DNA from: Pseudochelatococcus lubricantis
GTDB lineage: Bacteria > Pseudomonadota > Alphaproteobacteria > Rhizobiales > Beijerinckiaceae
Direction of reading: 5' to 3'
DNA length: 64,000 bases
Assembly: GCF_011762225.1 (NCBI RefSeq)
Contig: NZ_JAASQI010000001.1
Location: forward strand, 496,001 to 560,000
The notes under the pieces were generated by a model that saw only the letters and a program-made list of their open reading frames with translations, was not told the origin of the DNA and searched no databases. This document shows positions 33,965-43,335 of this stretch, piece by piece (the first letter of the stretch is position 1; each line of letters starts with the position of its first letter). The position numbers were made by a program, and so were the translations under genes.

Positions 33965-35271
33965 CCGAGGCCCTATCGACCATCCGGCGCCGGGAAGCGC
34001 CTCACAGACGAATCGCCATGGTGGTGAAGGGCTACCCGCGCCTTTCCGAGACGTTCGTCGCGCAGGAGCTGCTCGCCCTGCAGCAGCGCGATCTGCCGTT
34101 CGAGATCTGGTCGCTGCGCTATCCCACCGACAAGGCCGTGCATCCCATGCACAAGGCGATCCATGCGCCGGTCACCTACTTGCCGGAATATCTGCACAAC
34201 GCGCCGTTGCGGGTGCTGCGCGGCTTTCTCGCCAGCGCGCGCCTGCCGGGGTTCGGCGCGGTGCTACGCCAGTTCTGGCGTGATTTCGCGCGCGATGGCA
34301 CCATCAGCCGCATCCGCAGGTTGGGGCAGGCGTTCGTCATGGCGCGGGAGCTGCCCGGCGACATCGGCCACCTGCACGTCCATTTCCTGCACACGCCGGC
34401 ATCCGTCGCCCGCTACACGGCGCTGCTGCGCGGCATAAGCTGGAGCTTCTCGGCCCACGCCAAGGACATCTGGACCACGCCGGAGTGGGAAAAGCGCGAG
34501 AAGCTGGCCGATGCGCTGTGGGGCGTCACCTGCACGCGCACGGGCCGCGAGCATCTGAACGCGCTTGCGCCGCATCGCGACCATGTGGCGCTCGCCTATC
34601 ACGGGCTCGATCTGTGCCGCTTCCCGGCGCCGCCCGAGCCCTCGCACCGGGATGGCTCCGATCCCGCCGATCCGGTGCGGATCGTGTCCGTCGGGCGGGC
34701 GGTGGCGAAGAAGGGCTTCGACGACCTGCTCGCGGCGCTGGCTGCGTTGCCGGAGGGGTTGCACTGGCGTTTCGCCCATCTCGGCGGCGGCCCGCTGCTC
34801 GACGAGTTGAAGGCGCAGGCGCTGCGCGAGGGCATCGCCGACAAGGTTGCGTTCCTGGGGCCGCGCGCGCAGCCGGACGTGATAGCCCTCATCCGGGAGG
34901 CGGACCTGTTCGTGCTGCCCTCCAAACCGGGCGAAGCCGGCGACCGCGACGGCCTGCCGAACGTGATCATGGAGGCGGCGAGCCAGGGGCTCGCCATCGT
35001 GGCGACCGATTTTGCCGGCATTCCGGAGTTTATTCGTGACGGGCGCGAGGGCGTGCTCGTTCCCCCGGCGCGTTGGGACCTGCTCGCCAACGCCATCAAC
35101 CTGCTGGCGCGCGATCCCGCCCGGCGCGAGGTGCTCGGCTTCGCCGCGGCCGATCGCCTGCGTGAGGATTTCTCGCTGGACGCGGGTATCGACACCATCG
35201 AGGCGCGGCTGCGGGCTGCGCTGGGCGTTGCCGTCTCCTTCGCGCATGGGCAGCGGGACCCCGTCACGTGA
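33961..35271 (+). CDS. Family 4 glycosyltransferase (colanic-acid/exopolysaccharide type)
   Basis: A 436-residue GT-B enzyme: MVVKGYPRLSETFVAQELLALQQ at the N-terminus, HLHVHFLHTPASVARY, then IVSVGRAVAKKGFDDLLAALA and ADLFVLPSKPGEAGDRDGLPNVIMEAASQG, whose E-x7-E segment binds the nucleotide sugar. ATG 33961 overlaps the upstream stop as ATGA. Family members extend exopolysaccharide repeat units; the donor cannot be read from the sequence. Confidence 0.87.
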   Translation: MTEALSTIRRREAPHRRIAMVVKGYPRLSETFVAQELLALQQRDLPFEIWSLRYPTDKAVHPMHKAIHAPVTYLPEYLHNAPLRVLRGFLASARLPGFGAVLRQFWRDFARDGTISRIRRLGQAFVMARELPGDIGHLHVHFLHTPASVARYTALLRGISWSFSAHAKDIWTTPEWEKREKLADALWGVTCTRTGREHLNALAPHRDHVALAYHGLDLCRFPAPPEPSHRDGSDPADPVRIVSVGRAVAKKGFDDLLAALAALPEGLHWRFAHLGGGPLLDELKAQALREGIADKVAFLGPRAQPDVIALIREADLFVLPSKPGEAGDRDGLPNVIMEAASQGLAIVATDFAGIPEFIRDGREGVLVPPARWDLLANAINLLARDPARREVLGFAAADRLREDFSLDAGIDTIEARLRAALGVAVSFAHGQRDPVT

Positions 35272-36479
35272 CGGCAGCCGGCGGGGGTAGGGCGGTTGCC
35301 TACTATGCGCCGATGAAGGCGCCGGACCATCCGGTGGCGTCGGGCGACAGGCGCATGGCGCGGCTGCTCTTCGCCGCGCTGTCGCACGCGGGTTTCCGGC
35401 CGCGCCTGGAAAGCCGGCTGCGCGCCTATGAACCCACAGGCGCGGACGGCGCGCAGGACGCGCTGGCCGAGGCGGCGGAGGCGGAGGCGGCGCGGCTGCT
35501 GACGCTCTATGCGCGGGAGCCGGGCGCGCGGCCCGCCCTGTGGTTCACCTATCACAGCTATTACAAGGCGGTGGACCGTATCGGCCCGGCGGTGGCACGG
35601 GCGCTGTCGATTCCCTATTGCATCGCCGAGGCGTCGCACGCGCCGCGCCGTGCGGCCGGCGCCTTCGCGCGGGCCCATGCGGCGAACGAGGCGGCGCTGC
35701 GGGCGGCGGACGTGCTGTTCGTCATGACGGCGCAGGACCGCGCGATGCTGGAGCGGCTGCACGCCGGCGGGCAGCGGCTCGTCGACCTGCCGCCTTTTAT
35801 CGATGCCGTCCCGGGGCGCCGGGAGCCGCGCCCGCCGCGGCCGGTCGCCGAGCTGCTGACGGTGGCGATGATGCGCCGGGGCGACAAGCTGGAAAGCTTC
35901 CGCCTGCTGGCGCGCGCCCTCGCGCGGGTGGCCAAGCCGTGGCGGCTGACCGTCGCGGGCGACGGCGAGGCACGCGCGGAGGTGGAGGCGCTGTTCGCGG
36001 GGCTTGCCGGCGAGGTCGTCTTCCTCGGCCTTGTCGACGACGCGGCGGCACTCGCCGCGCTCTACGCGGGGGCGGATCTGCTGGTCTGGCCGGCCGTCAA
36101 CGAAGCCTACGGCATGATTTTTCTGGAGGCGGCTGCGCAGGGCTGTCCGTCGCTCGCCGGTGCATGGGGCGGTGTGGCGAGCGTCGTGATCGACGGGGAA
36201 ACGGGCGTGCTTACGCCGCCTGGCGACGTCGAAGCTTTCGCGCAGGCGCTCGCGGCGCTGATCGAAAATCCCGCCCGCCGGGCGGTTCTGGGCGGTGGCG
36301 CCCTTGCGCTGGTGGCGCGATCGCGCACGCTGGATCATGCCGCCGATACGCTGCGCGCCGCGCTGTCGCCGCTGCCTGGAATGAATGCTGATCGATCAGC
36401 ATTCATTCCAGGCAAAGAATCGCGGAGCTTTTTCCGACTTCCTGAAATCGGAAAAAGCTCCGGGAGGGAAGGTGTATGA
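35268..36479 (+). CDS. Glycosyltransferase with repeat-encoded C-terminal tail
   Basis: A 403-residue GT4-type enzyme. Acceptor domain: VAYYAPMKAPDHPVASGDRRMARLLFAAL. Donor domain: LTVAGDGEARAEVEALFAG, GADLLVWPAVNEAYGMIFLEAAAQG and VLTPPGDVEAFAQAL. GTG 35268 overlaps the upstream stop as GTGA. The last roughly 33 residues (from PGMNADRSAFIPG onward) are translated from two palindromes at 36373-36462 and match no glycosyltransferase, so the native end was probably near SPL. The stop still overlaps the next start as ATGA. Confidence 0.85.
   Translation: MTAAGGGRAVAYYAPMKAPDHPVASGDRRMARLLFAALSHAGFRPRLESRLRAYEPTGADGAQDALAEAAEAEAARLLTLYAREPGARPALWFTYHSYYKAVDRIGPAVARALSIPYCIAEASHAPRRAAGAFARAHAANEAALRAADVLFVMTAQDRAMLERLHAGGQRLVDLPPFIDAVPGRREPRPPRPVAELLTVAMMRRGDKLESFRLLARALARVAKPWRLTVAGDGEARAEVEALFAGLAGEVVFLGLVDDAAALAALYAGADLLVWPAVNEAYGMIFLEAAAQGCPSLAGAWGGVASVVIDGETGVLTPPGDVEAFAQALAALIENPARRAVLGGGALALVARSRTLDHAADTLRAALSPLPGMNADRSAFIPGKESRSFFRLPEIGKSSGREGV
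36373..36414. repeat. 42-bp perfect palindrome inside a glycosyltransferase gene
   Basis: The 21-base half TGCCTGGAATGAATGCTGATC (shown here split: TGCCTGGAATG + AATGCTGATC) is followed directly by its exact complement, with no loop. The centre TGATCGATCA is shared with the dispersed repeats at 23788 and 46921. It adds coding sequence to the 3' end of the gene. Confidence 0.85.
36423..36462. repeat. 15-bp hairpin adjoining the palindrome
   Basis: CGGAGCTTTTTCCGA (36423-36437) pairs exactly with 36448-36462; loop CTTCCTGAAA. A diverged relative occurs at 63809-63852. It ends 13 bases before the next gene's ATG, so in mRNA it could affect that gene's translation. Confidence 0.8.
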
Positions 36480-38416
36480 CATCGAGGGTGCTCATCGCCG
36501 TCACCCATCTGCTGGGCGTCGGCCATCTGGCACGGGCGGCGGCGCTCGCGCGCGGCCTCGCGGCGGCGGGGAACGAGGTGACGCTTATTTCCGGCGGCGC
36601 GCCCGCGCCGCTCGTCGCCATGGATGGGGTGAGGCTGGTGCAGCTCCCGCCGGTGCATATCGTCGGCACGGCCTTTTCCGCGCTGCTCGGATCGGACGGC
36701 GCGCCGGCGGGCGACACCATCATGGAGGAACGGCGGCGGCTGATGATGGAGGCCGTGGCGGGCCTGCGGCCTGATGTCGTGATCACCGAACTGTTTCCCT
36801 TCGGCCGGCGGGTGCTGGCGGACGAGTTTCTGGCGTTGGCGGGAGCGGCGCGCGCGCTGGTGCCGCGTGCGGCCATCCTGTCTTCCGTCCGCGACGTGCT
36901 GGTCGTGCCGTCCAAACCGGGGCGGCTGGAGGAAGCGCATGCGCGGCTTCTGGCGCTTTACGACGGCGTGCTGGTGCATGGCGACGCCGCCGTGCTGCCG
37001 CTGGAGCGGTCGTGGCCTGTCGCGGCGGAGATCGCGCCGCTGCTGCACTACACCGGCTACATCGATGACCGTCCTGTCACGCCGGCCGGCGAGGGTGCCG
37101 ACGGCGCTGGCGAGATCGTCGTCTCCGGCGGCGGCAGCGCGGCCTCGCTGCCGTTGTTCCGCGCCGCGCTCGGGGCGGCGCGGTCCGTTGCCGGGCACCG
37201 CTGGCGCTTGCTCGTGGGGCGCGGCGTCCCGGAGGAAGCGTTCGCCGCGCTGGCCGGGGAGGCGCCCGCCCATATGACGGTCGAACGGGCGCGGGCCGAT
37301 TTTCCGGCGCTGCTGGCGCGGGCGGCGTTATCGGTCAGCCAGGCGGGATACAACACCGTTATCGACATCGTGCGCGCGCGCGTGCGTGCGGTCGTGGTGC
37401 CTTTCGAGGCCGGGCGCGAGACGGAACAGCGCCTGCGCGCGGAAAGTCTCGCCGAGGCGGGCGTGTGGCCGTTCGCCGTGGTGCCGGAGGCCGGGCTTTC
37501 GGCGCAGGCGCTGGCGCAGGCTGTGACGCAGACGTTGGCGCGCCCGCTGCCGCCGGGGGCTGCCATCGACCGGGACGGCGTGGCGGCGAGCGTCGCTCTC
37601 GTCGCGTGCTTCGCGCAGGCGCGGTGCCGGCGCTTTCCGGCGTTGTCGCGGGCGCTCGACGAAGTGGCCGCTGGCGGAGGCAGCGTGGCGCTGTGGTGGC
37701 GGGACGACGATGCGGTGGCGCCGACGCCGGCGCTTGACCGCCTGCTGTCGCTCGCCGCGAAACATGCCCTGCCCGTGGCGATCGCCGCCATTCCCGCCCA
37801 CGCGACGCAAGCGCTGGCGGACCGGCTCGCGGGTGAGCCGCTGGCCAGTGTGCTCGTGCACGGGCTGTCGCACGCAAACCACGCGCCGGAAGGGGAAAAG
37901 AAAGCCGAGTTCGGCCCGCACCGGCCGCTCGCCGCGCTGTGCAAGGACGCCGCCGAGGGCCTGCGCCGTGCCGGCGAGACATTCGGCGCGCCGCTGCTGC
38001 CGGTCTTCGTGCCGCCGTGGAACCGTGTCAGCGACGACCTTGCCGCGCAACTCGCCGCCTGCGGCTTCGCCGGCCTTTCGGCGGCGGGCAAGGCCACCCG
38101 GCCCGATGCGCGACGGGCTCGGGGCCTCGCCATCGCCCACACGCACATCGACCCCATCGACTGGCATGGCGGCGGCGGCCTGCTGCCGCTGGCGGAGATC
38201 GACGACCGTGCGGCGCTCGCGGTGCGCGCCCGGGCGGCGGCGGGCGGCGAGATCGTGCTCGGGCTGCTGACCCACCATCTGGCGCAGGACGAGGCGACCT
38301 GGGCGTTCTGCGACGATCTGCTGGCCTTCCTCCTCGATCATCCGGCGGTGGTGCGTGCGGACGCGCGGCGGTTATTCCGGGAAGCGGGCGAGGAAGAAGC
38401 CTGGTGTGCCGCGTGA
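36476..38416 (+). CDS. Glycosyltransferase / polysaccharide-deacetylase-like fusion
   Basis: A 646-residue two-domain protein. Residues 1 to about 380 are a MurG/GT28-like glycosyltransferase (THLLGVGHLARAAALARGLAAAG, VVSGGGSAASLPLF, SVSQAGYNTVIDIVRARVRAVVVPF). Residues about 400-640 resemble a NodB-type deacetylase barrel: LWWRDDDA with metal-type Asp residues, VLVHGLSHANHAPEG with His and VFVPPWNRVSDDL. A glycan could be both built and trimmed by one polypeptide. Last gene of the operon, ATGA-coupled. Whether the deacetylase half is active is unknown. Confidence 0.8.
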   Translation: MTSRVLIAVTHLLGVGHLARAAALARGLAAAGNEVTLISGGAPAPLVAMDGVRLVQLPPVHIVGTAFSALLGSDGAPAGDTIMEERRRLMMEAVAGLRPDVVITELFPFGRRVLADEFLALAGAARALVPRAAILSSVRDVLVVPSKPGRLEEAHARLLALYDGVLVHGDAAVLPLERSWPVAAEIAPLLHYTGYIDDRPVTPAGEGADGAGEIVVSGGGSAASLPLFRAALGAARSVAGHRWRLLVGRGVPEEAFAALAGEAPAHMTVERARADFPALLARAALSVSQAGYNTVIDIVRARVRAVVVPFEAGRETEQRLRAESLAEAGVWPFAVVPEAGLSAQALAQAVTQTLARPLPPGAAIDRDGVAASVALVACFAQARCRRFPALSRALDEVAAGGGSVALWWRDDDAVAPTPALDRLLSLAAKHALPVAIAAIPAHATQALADRLAGEPLASVLVHGLSHANHAPEGEKKAEFGPHRPLAALCKDAAEGLRRAGETFGAPLLPVFVPPWNRVSDDLAAQLAACGFAGLSAAGKATRPDARRARGLAIAHTHIDPIDWHGGGGLLPLAEIDDRAALAVRARAAAGGEIVLGLLTHHLAQDEATWAFCDDLLAFLLDHPAVVRADARRLFREAGEEEAWCAA

Positions 38417-38501
38417 CATGAGGACGTCATGCAAAAATCGGTATTCACTGGATCAGGCGGTGCTAGACTAGGCTGCAATTGTCGGGCTGGAGTGATGCGG
38501 C

Positions 38502-40415
38502 GTGGCGGAGGACGAGCGTCGGTTCCCTAATTCAGCGTCTCAGGCGTCGCCCGTGCTCACGGTGCGCGATCTGGTGATCGATTTCGCCGGCGGGGGCACG
38601 CCGTTCCGGGCGCTGCACGGCGTTTCCTTCGACATTCCGGCCGCGCGCACGCTGGCGCTGGTCGGCGAATCGGGTTCCGGAAAATCGGTGACGGCGCAGG
38701 CGATCCTGCGCATCCTGCCGCGATCGGCGGCCATCACCGGCGGCTCGCTCGTCTTCGCCGATCCGGCAGGCGGCAAGCGCATCGACATCGCCCGACTGGA
38801 TGCGGACGGCAAGCCCATGCGCCGGCTGCGCGGCGGGCGCATCGCCATGATCTTTCAGGAACCGATGACCTCGCTGTCGCCCCTGCACACGGTCGGCGAC
38901 CAGGTGGCGGAAGCGGTGACGCTGCATCGGGACATCACCGCGAAGGAGGCGCGGCGGGAGGCGGAGGCGGTGTTCGCCCGCGTCGGCTTCGCCGATCCCG
39001 CGCGCGTGTTCGACACCTATCCGTTCGAGCTGTCGGGCGGCATGCGCCAGCGGGCGATGATAGCGATGGCGCTGATCTGCCGCCCGGCGCTGCTCATCGC
39101 CGACGAACCGACGACCGCGCTCGACGTGACCACACAGGCGCAGATTCTCGACCTGATGCGCGACCTGCAGGCCGAAACCGGCATGGCTATCCTGCTGATC
39201 ACGCATGATCTCGGCGTTGTCGCCAACATGGCCGACACCATGGCCGTGATGTATCGCGGCCGGATCGTGGAATCGGGCGCGCGCGATGCGCTGTTCCGCG
39301 ATCCGCGCCATCCCTATCTCAAGGCGCTGCTGAAGGCCGTGCCGCGCTTCGGCATGCAGCCCGGCGAACGCCTGACGCCCATCCGCGAGGCCGTGGCGAT
39401 TGCGCCGGTCGCGGCGGCGGAGCGGCCCGCCGCCGCCCGGGGGCCGATCCTGATCATCGACGACGTGTCGAAAACCTACACGCGCCGCGCCGGTCTTTTC
39501 CGGAAGAACGTGGGGGAGGTGCGCGCCGTCTCGCATGTCAGCCTGTCGCTGCCGCCGGGCCGCACGCTGGGACTGGTGGGGGAATCGGGCTGCGGGAAGA
39601 CGACTCTGTCGAAGATCGTCATGCGCGCCATCCCGGCCAGCGGCGGGCGTGTGCTGTTCGATGACGGCAAAGGCGCGAACACGGGGCCGCGCGACATCGC
39701 CACGCTCACGGGCGACGACCTGATGGCGTTCCGCCGCGATGTGCAGTTCGTGTTTCAGGACCCGTTCTCGTCGCTCAATCCGCGCATGACGGTTTACGAA
39801 CTGCTGACCGAGCCGCTCGTCATTCACGGCGTGGGCGACAGCGACGCGCATTACCGGCGGGCCGTCGAACTCGTGGAGCGCGTCGGGCTGGAACGCCGCC
39901 ATCTGCGCCGCTATCCGCATTCGTTTTCCGGTGGCCAGCGGCAGCGGCTCGGCATCGCCCGCGCGCTCGCGCTGCGTCCCCGCCTGTTGCTGTGCGACGA
40001 GCCGGTCTCGGCGCTTGACGTTTCGGTGCAGGCGCAAGTGCTCAACCTGCTGAAGGACCTGCAGACGGCGATGGGGCTGTCGTACCTGTTCGTCTCGCAC
40101 AACCTCGCGGTGGTCGACTACATCGCCGACGAGATCGCCGTGATGTGCCGGGGTTATATCGTCGAGCAGGCGCCGAAGCAGGTGCTGTTCTCCAATCCGC
40201 ATCACCCCTACACGCGGGCGCTGCTCGCGGCGGTGCCGAGCCCCGATCTCGACCATCCGCTCGATTTCGCCGCCCTGCGCTCCGGCAGTTTCTCCGACCC
40301 CGCGCAATGGCCGATGCCGTTCCGCCTGCAGCCCGGACACGTCGGGACGATGCAGGACCTCGGCAACGGCCACCGCGTGCGCATCGGCGTGCACACAGTC
40401 GAGGAGGCAGCATGA
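38502..40415 (+). CDS. Peptide/opine-type ABC transporter, fused double ATPase (YejF-like)
   Basis: A 637-residue protein with two complete nucleotide-binding domains. The first has [23 protein letters not shown] and [12 protein letters not shown]; the second [23 protein letters not shown] and [12 protein letters not shown]. Each ends with the oligopeptide-transporter extension typified by [14 protein letters not shown]. It starts at GTG 38502 with GGAG upstream. It powers the importer encoded by the three genes that follow and is ATGA-coupled to the binding protein. Confidence 0.92.
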   Translation: MAEDERRFPNSASQASPVLTVRDLVIDFAGGGTPFRALHGVSFDIPAARTLALVGESGSGKSVTAQAILRILPRSAAITGGSLVFADPAGGKRIDIARLDADGKPMRRLRGGRIAMIFQEPMTSLSPLHTVGDQVAEAVTLHRDITAKEARREAEAVFARVGFADPARVFDTYPFELSGGMRQRAMIAMALICRPALLIADEPTTALDVTTQAQILDLMRDLQAETGMAILLITHDLGVVANMADTMAVMYRGRIVESGARDALFRDPRHPYLKALLKAVPRFGMQPGERLTPIREAVAIAPVAAAERPAAARGPILIIDDVSKTYTRRAGLFRKNVGEVRAVSHVSLSLPPGRTLGLVGESGCGKTTLSKIVMRAIPASGGRVLFDDGKGANTGPRDIATLTGDDLMAFRRDVQFVFQDPFSSLNPRMTVYELLTEPLVIHGVGDSDAHYRRAVELVERVGLERRHLRRYPHSFSGGQRQRLGIARALALRPRLLLCDEPVSALDVSVQAQVLNLLKDLQTAMGLSYLFVSHNLAVVDYIADEIAVMCRGYIVEQAPKQVLFSNPHHPYTRALLAAVPSPDLDHPLDFAALRSGSFSDPAQWPMPFRLQPGHVGTMQDLGNGHRVRIGVHTVEEAA

Positions 40416-42316
40416 CGATCGATCGCCGGCAGATACTCCTCGGACTGGGCGGCCTGTCCACCGCCGCGCTGCTCGGCGTCGATGCCGGTGCGGCCCAGGA
40501 CTTGACGCAGACGCGCGAGACGGGCAGCCCGCCGGAGGAGCCGCTGGTCTACGACCCGCGCGCGGAAGGCGGCAGGATCGGCGTACGCGGCGGGCGCATC
40601 GTCACGCTCGTGCCGCGAGCGCGCGACATTCGCTATCTGTCAACGATGGCCTACACCCGCCTCGTCGGCTACGACCGCAACCTCGATCTCACGCCCGACC
40701 TGCTGCGCGCCGTCGACAGCGAGGGCGGGCGCGTGTTCACGCTGCACCTGCGCAAGGGCCACCGCTGGTCGGACGGCGCGCCGTTCACCGCGGAGGACTT
40801 CCGCTACTGGTGGGAGGATGTGGCGCTCCATCGGGACCTCAACCCGGCCGGGCCGCCCATGTTCATGCTGGCGGCGGGCGAGCCGCCCCGCTTCGAGGTG
40901 CTCGACGCGCTGACCGTGCGCTACACGTGGGAGGTTCCCAACCCGCGTTTCCTGCCGGCGCTGGCCGGGCCGCGCGATGCGCTGATCTATTCGCCCGCCC
41001 ATTACCTGCGGCAGTTCCACAGCCGCTATGCGGGAGACGCGGAACTGGCGCGGCGGGTGGCGTCGGCGAACGTGCGCTCCTGGGCGGCGCTCCACAACCG
41101 CTACGACGCCATGGGCGACGAGGCCGACCCGGACATGCCCACCGTCTATCCGTGGCGGGTGACGAATGCCGGGCCGGCGAGCCGGTTCGTCTTCCGGCGC
41201 AACCCCTATTACCACCGCGTGGATCCGACGGGGCAGCAACTGCCCTACGTGGATGAGATCGTCGTCGATCTCGCCTCGCCGGGCCTCTTCGCCGCCAAGG
41301 CCAACGCAGGCGAGGTGGACCTGATGTCGCGCGGGCTCAACATGGCGGATATCCCCGTGCTGAAGCAGGGCGAGAAGGCGCATGGCTACCGCACGCTGAT
41401 GTGGCCCATCGCGCGCGGCTCGGAAGTGGCGCTCTATCCCAACCTCACGGCGGCCGATCCGGTATGGCGGGCGCTGAACCGGGACGTGCGCTTCCGTCGG
41501 GCGCTGTCGCTCGGCATCGACCGCAACACCCTCAACAACGCGCTGTTCTTCGGGCTGGGCACCGAGGGCAACAACACGGTGCGCGAGGGGTCTCGCCTGT
41601 TCCGGCCCGAGTACCGCAGCCGTTTCGCGCAATACGATCCGGCGGCCGCCAACGCGCTGCTGGACGAGGCGGGGCTCGCCGCGCGCGGGCCGGGCGACGT
41701 GCGCCTGCTGCCGGACGGGCGCATCCTGGAGATCGTGGTCGAGGTGGAGGGCGACGCGGCGGTGGCGGTCGATGCGCTGCAGCTCATCACCGAGTTCTGG
41801 CGCGATATCGGCGTCAAGCTGTTCATCAAGCCGCAGGACCGCACCGTGCTGCGCAACCGCTCCTATTCCGGCCTGCCGGTGATGATCGCCGCACCCGGTC
41901 TCGACAACGCCATGCCGACCGAGATCATGCCGCCGACGGGGCTCGCGCCCGTGTATCAGGACAACTACGCCTGGCCGAAATGGGGGCAGTACATGGAGAC
42001 CGGCGGCAAGGTCGGCGAGGCCTGCGACATGGAGGTGCCGCGCCGGCTGCTCGCGCTCTACGGCGAATGGCTGGAGGAAAGCAGGGACGCCGTCAAGACC
42101 GGCATCTGGCACCAGATGCTCGAAATGCACGCCGACGAGCAGTGGATCATCGGCACCGTGGCGGGTGCGTTGCAGCCCATCGTGCTGCGGGACGGCCTGC
42201 GCAATCTGCCGGAGGACGCGGTCTATAGCTGGGAGCCGACGGCGATGATCGGCGTCTACCGCATCGATGCGCTGTTCTGGGACGACGCGGGCAGGCGCGG
42301 GCAGGCGCCGTCATGA
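40412..42316 (+). CDS. ABC transporter substrate-binding protein, family 5
   Basis: A 634-residue extracytoplasmic binding protein. The N-terminus [21 protein letters not shown] looks like a Tat-type signal. Then come TYTRLVGYDRNLDLTPDLL-like opening residues, HLRKGHRWSDGAPFTAEDFRYWWED and DVRFRRALSLGIDRNTLNNALF, characteristic of oligopeptide/dipeptide/opine binding proteins. GAGGAGG precedes ATG 40412, which overlaps the ATPase stop. The large size resembles YejA-like proteins. The ligand is not determinable. Confidence 0.9.
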   Translation: MTIDRRQILLGLGGLSTAALLGVDAGAAQDLTQTRETGSPPEEPLVYDPRAEGGRIGVRGGRIVTLVPRARDIRYLSTMAYTRLVGYDRNLDLTPDLLRAVDSEGGRVFTLHLRKGHRWSDGAPFTAEDFRYWWEDVALHRDLNPAGPPMFMLAAGEPPRFEVLDALTVRYTWEVPNPRFLPALAGPRDALIYSPAHYLRQFHSRYAGDAELARRVASANVRSWAALHNRYDAMGDEADPDMPTVYPWRVTNAGPASRFVFRRNPYYHRVDPTGQQLPYVDEIVVDLASPGLFAAKANAGEVDLMSRGLNMADIPVLKQGEKAHGYRTLMWPIARGSEVALYPNLTAADPVWRALNRDVRFRRALSLGIDRNTLNNALFFGLGTEGNNTVREGSRLFRPEYRSRFAQYDPAAANALLDEAGLAARGPGDVRLLPDGRILEIVVEVEGDAAVAVDALQLITEFWRDIGVKLFIKPQDRTVLRNRSYSGLPVMIAAPGLDNAMPTEIMPPTGLAPVYQDNYAWPKWGQYMETGGKVGEACDMEVPRRLLALYGEWLEESRDAVKTGIWHQMLEMHADEQWIIGTVAGALQPIVLRDGLRNLPEDAVYSWEPTAMIGVYRIDALFWDDAGRRGQAPS

Positions 42317-43332
42317 TCCGCTATCTCGCCCGCCGCCTCGCGACCATGCTGGTGACGCTGCTGATCATCAGCGCCCTGATCTTCATCATCATCAAGTTGC
42401 CGCCCGGCGATTTCCTCACCAACCAGATCGCGGAACTGCGTGCGCAGGGCGATGCCTCGGCAGCGGCGCGGGCGGAATTCCTCGTGGCGCAATACGGCCT
42501 CGACCGGCCCGCGTGGGAGCAGTATCTCGCCTGGGTGGGCGTGTGGCCCGGACCCGGCGGCGATCATGCCGGCCTGCTGCAGGGCAACTGGGGCTGGTCC
42601 TTCGAATACGACCGTCCGGTGCGGGAGGTGGTGGGAGACGCGCTGTGGCTGACGCTGCTGCTCAACCTCACCACGGTGATCTTCGTGCATGTGGTGGCGA
42701 TCCCCATCGCGATCTATTCCGCCCGGCGCCAGTATTCGATCGGCGACTATGTGGTGACGCTGTTCGGCTATCTGGGGCTCGCGACGCCGAGCTTCCTGCT
42801 CGCGCTGATCCTGCTCTATTACATGAACCGCTGGTTCGGCATCTCCATCGGCGGGCTCTACGACCCGCAATTCGCCGGCGCGCCGTGGACGGCGGAGAAG
42901 GTGCGCTCGCTCGCGGAGCATCTCATTGTGCCGACCATCGTCATCGGGCTCGGCGGCACGGCGGCGATGATCCGGCGCATGCGCGCCAACCTGCTCGATG
43001 AACTGGGCAAGCAGTACTACGTCACCGCCCGCGCCAAGGGGCTGCCGCCGGGCAAGGCGCTGCTGAAATATCCGTTCCGCATGGCGCTCAACCCGTTCAT
43101 TTCAGACATCGGCAATCTGCTGCCGCAACTCGTCTCCGGCTCGGTGCTGGTGTCGCTGGTGATGAGCCTGCCGACGGTGGGGCCCATCCTGCTCGCGGCG
43201 CTGAAGGCGCAGGACCAGTACCTCGCCGGCTTTATCCTGATGTTCGTGGCGGTGCTGACGGTGGTCGGCATGCTGATCTCGGACATCCTGCTCGCGTGGC
43301 TCGATCCGCGCATCCGGCTCGGGGGGCGCTGA
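42313..43332 (+). CDS. Peptide-type ABC transporter permease (DppB/YejB-like)
   Basis: A 339-residue inner-membrane protein with about six helices: MIRYLARRLATMLVTLLIISALIFIIIKLPPGDF at the N-terminus and the EAA loop YVTARAKGLPPGKALLKYPFR. Coupled to the binding protein by ATGA at 42313-42316 and followed four bases later by the second permease. Confidence 0.93.
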   Translation: MIRYLARRLATMLVTLLIISALIFIIIKLPPGDFLTNQIAELRAQGDASAAARAEFLVAQYGLDRPAWEQYLAWVGVWPGPGGDHAGLLQGNWGWSFEYDRPVREVVGDALWLTLLLNLTTVIFVHVVAIPIAIYSARRQYSIGDYVVTLFGYLGLATPSFLLALILLYYMNRWFGISIGGLYDPQFAGAPWTAEKVRSLAEHLIVPTIVIGLGGTAAMIRRMRANLLDELGKQYYVTARAKGLPPGKALLKYPFRMALNPFISDIGNLLPQLVSGSVLVSLVMSLPTVGPILLAALKAQDQYLAGFILMFVAVLTVVGMLISDILLAWLDPRIRLGGR

Positions 43333-43335
43333 GGC

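Noticed and set aside
36373-36462. Insertion-sequence end or transposon remnant
   Set aside because: No transposase fragment or target duplication is visible; the palindromes fit a short intergenic repeat better.
38532-40394. Long minus-strand frame opposite the double-ATPase gene
   Set aside because: The plus strand holds two complete ATP-binding domains; the antisense product is His/Arg-rich and shows no motifs.
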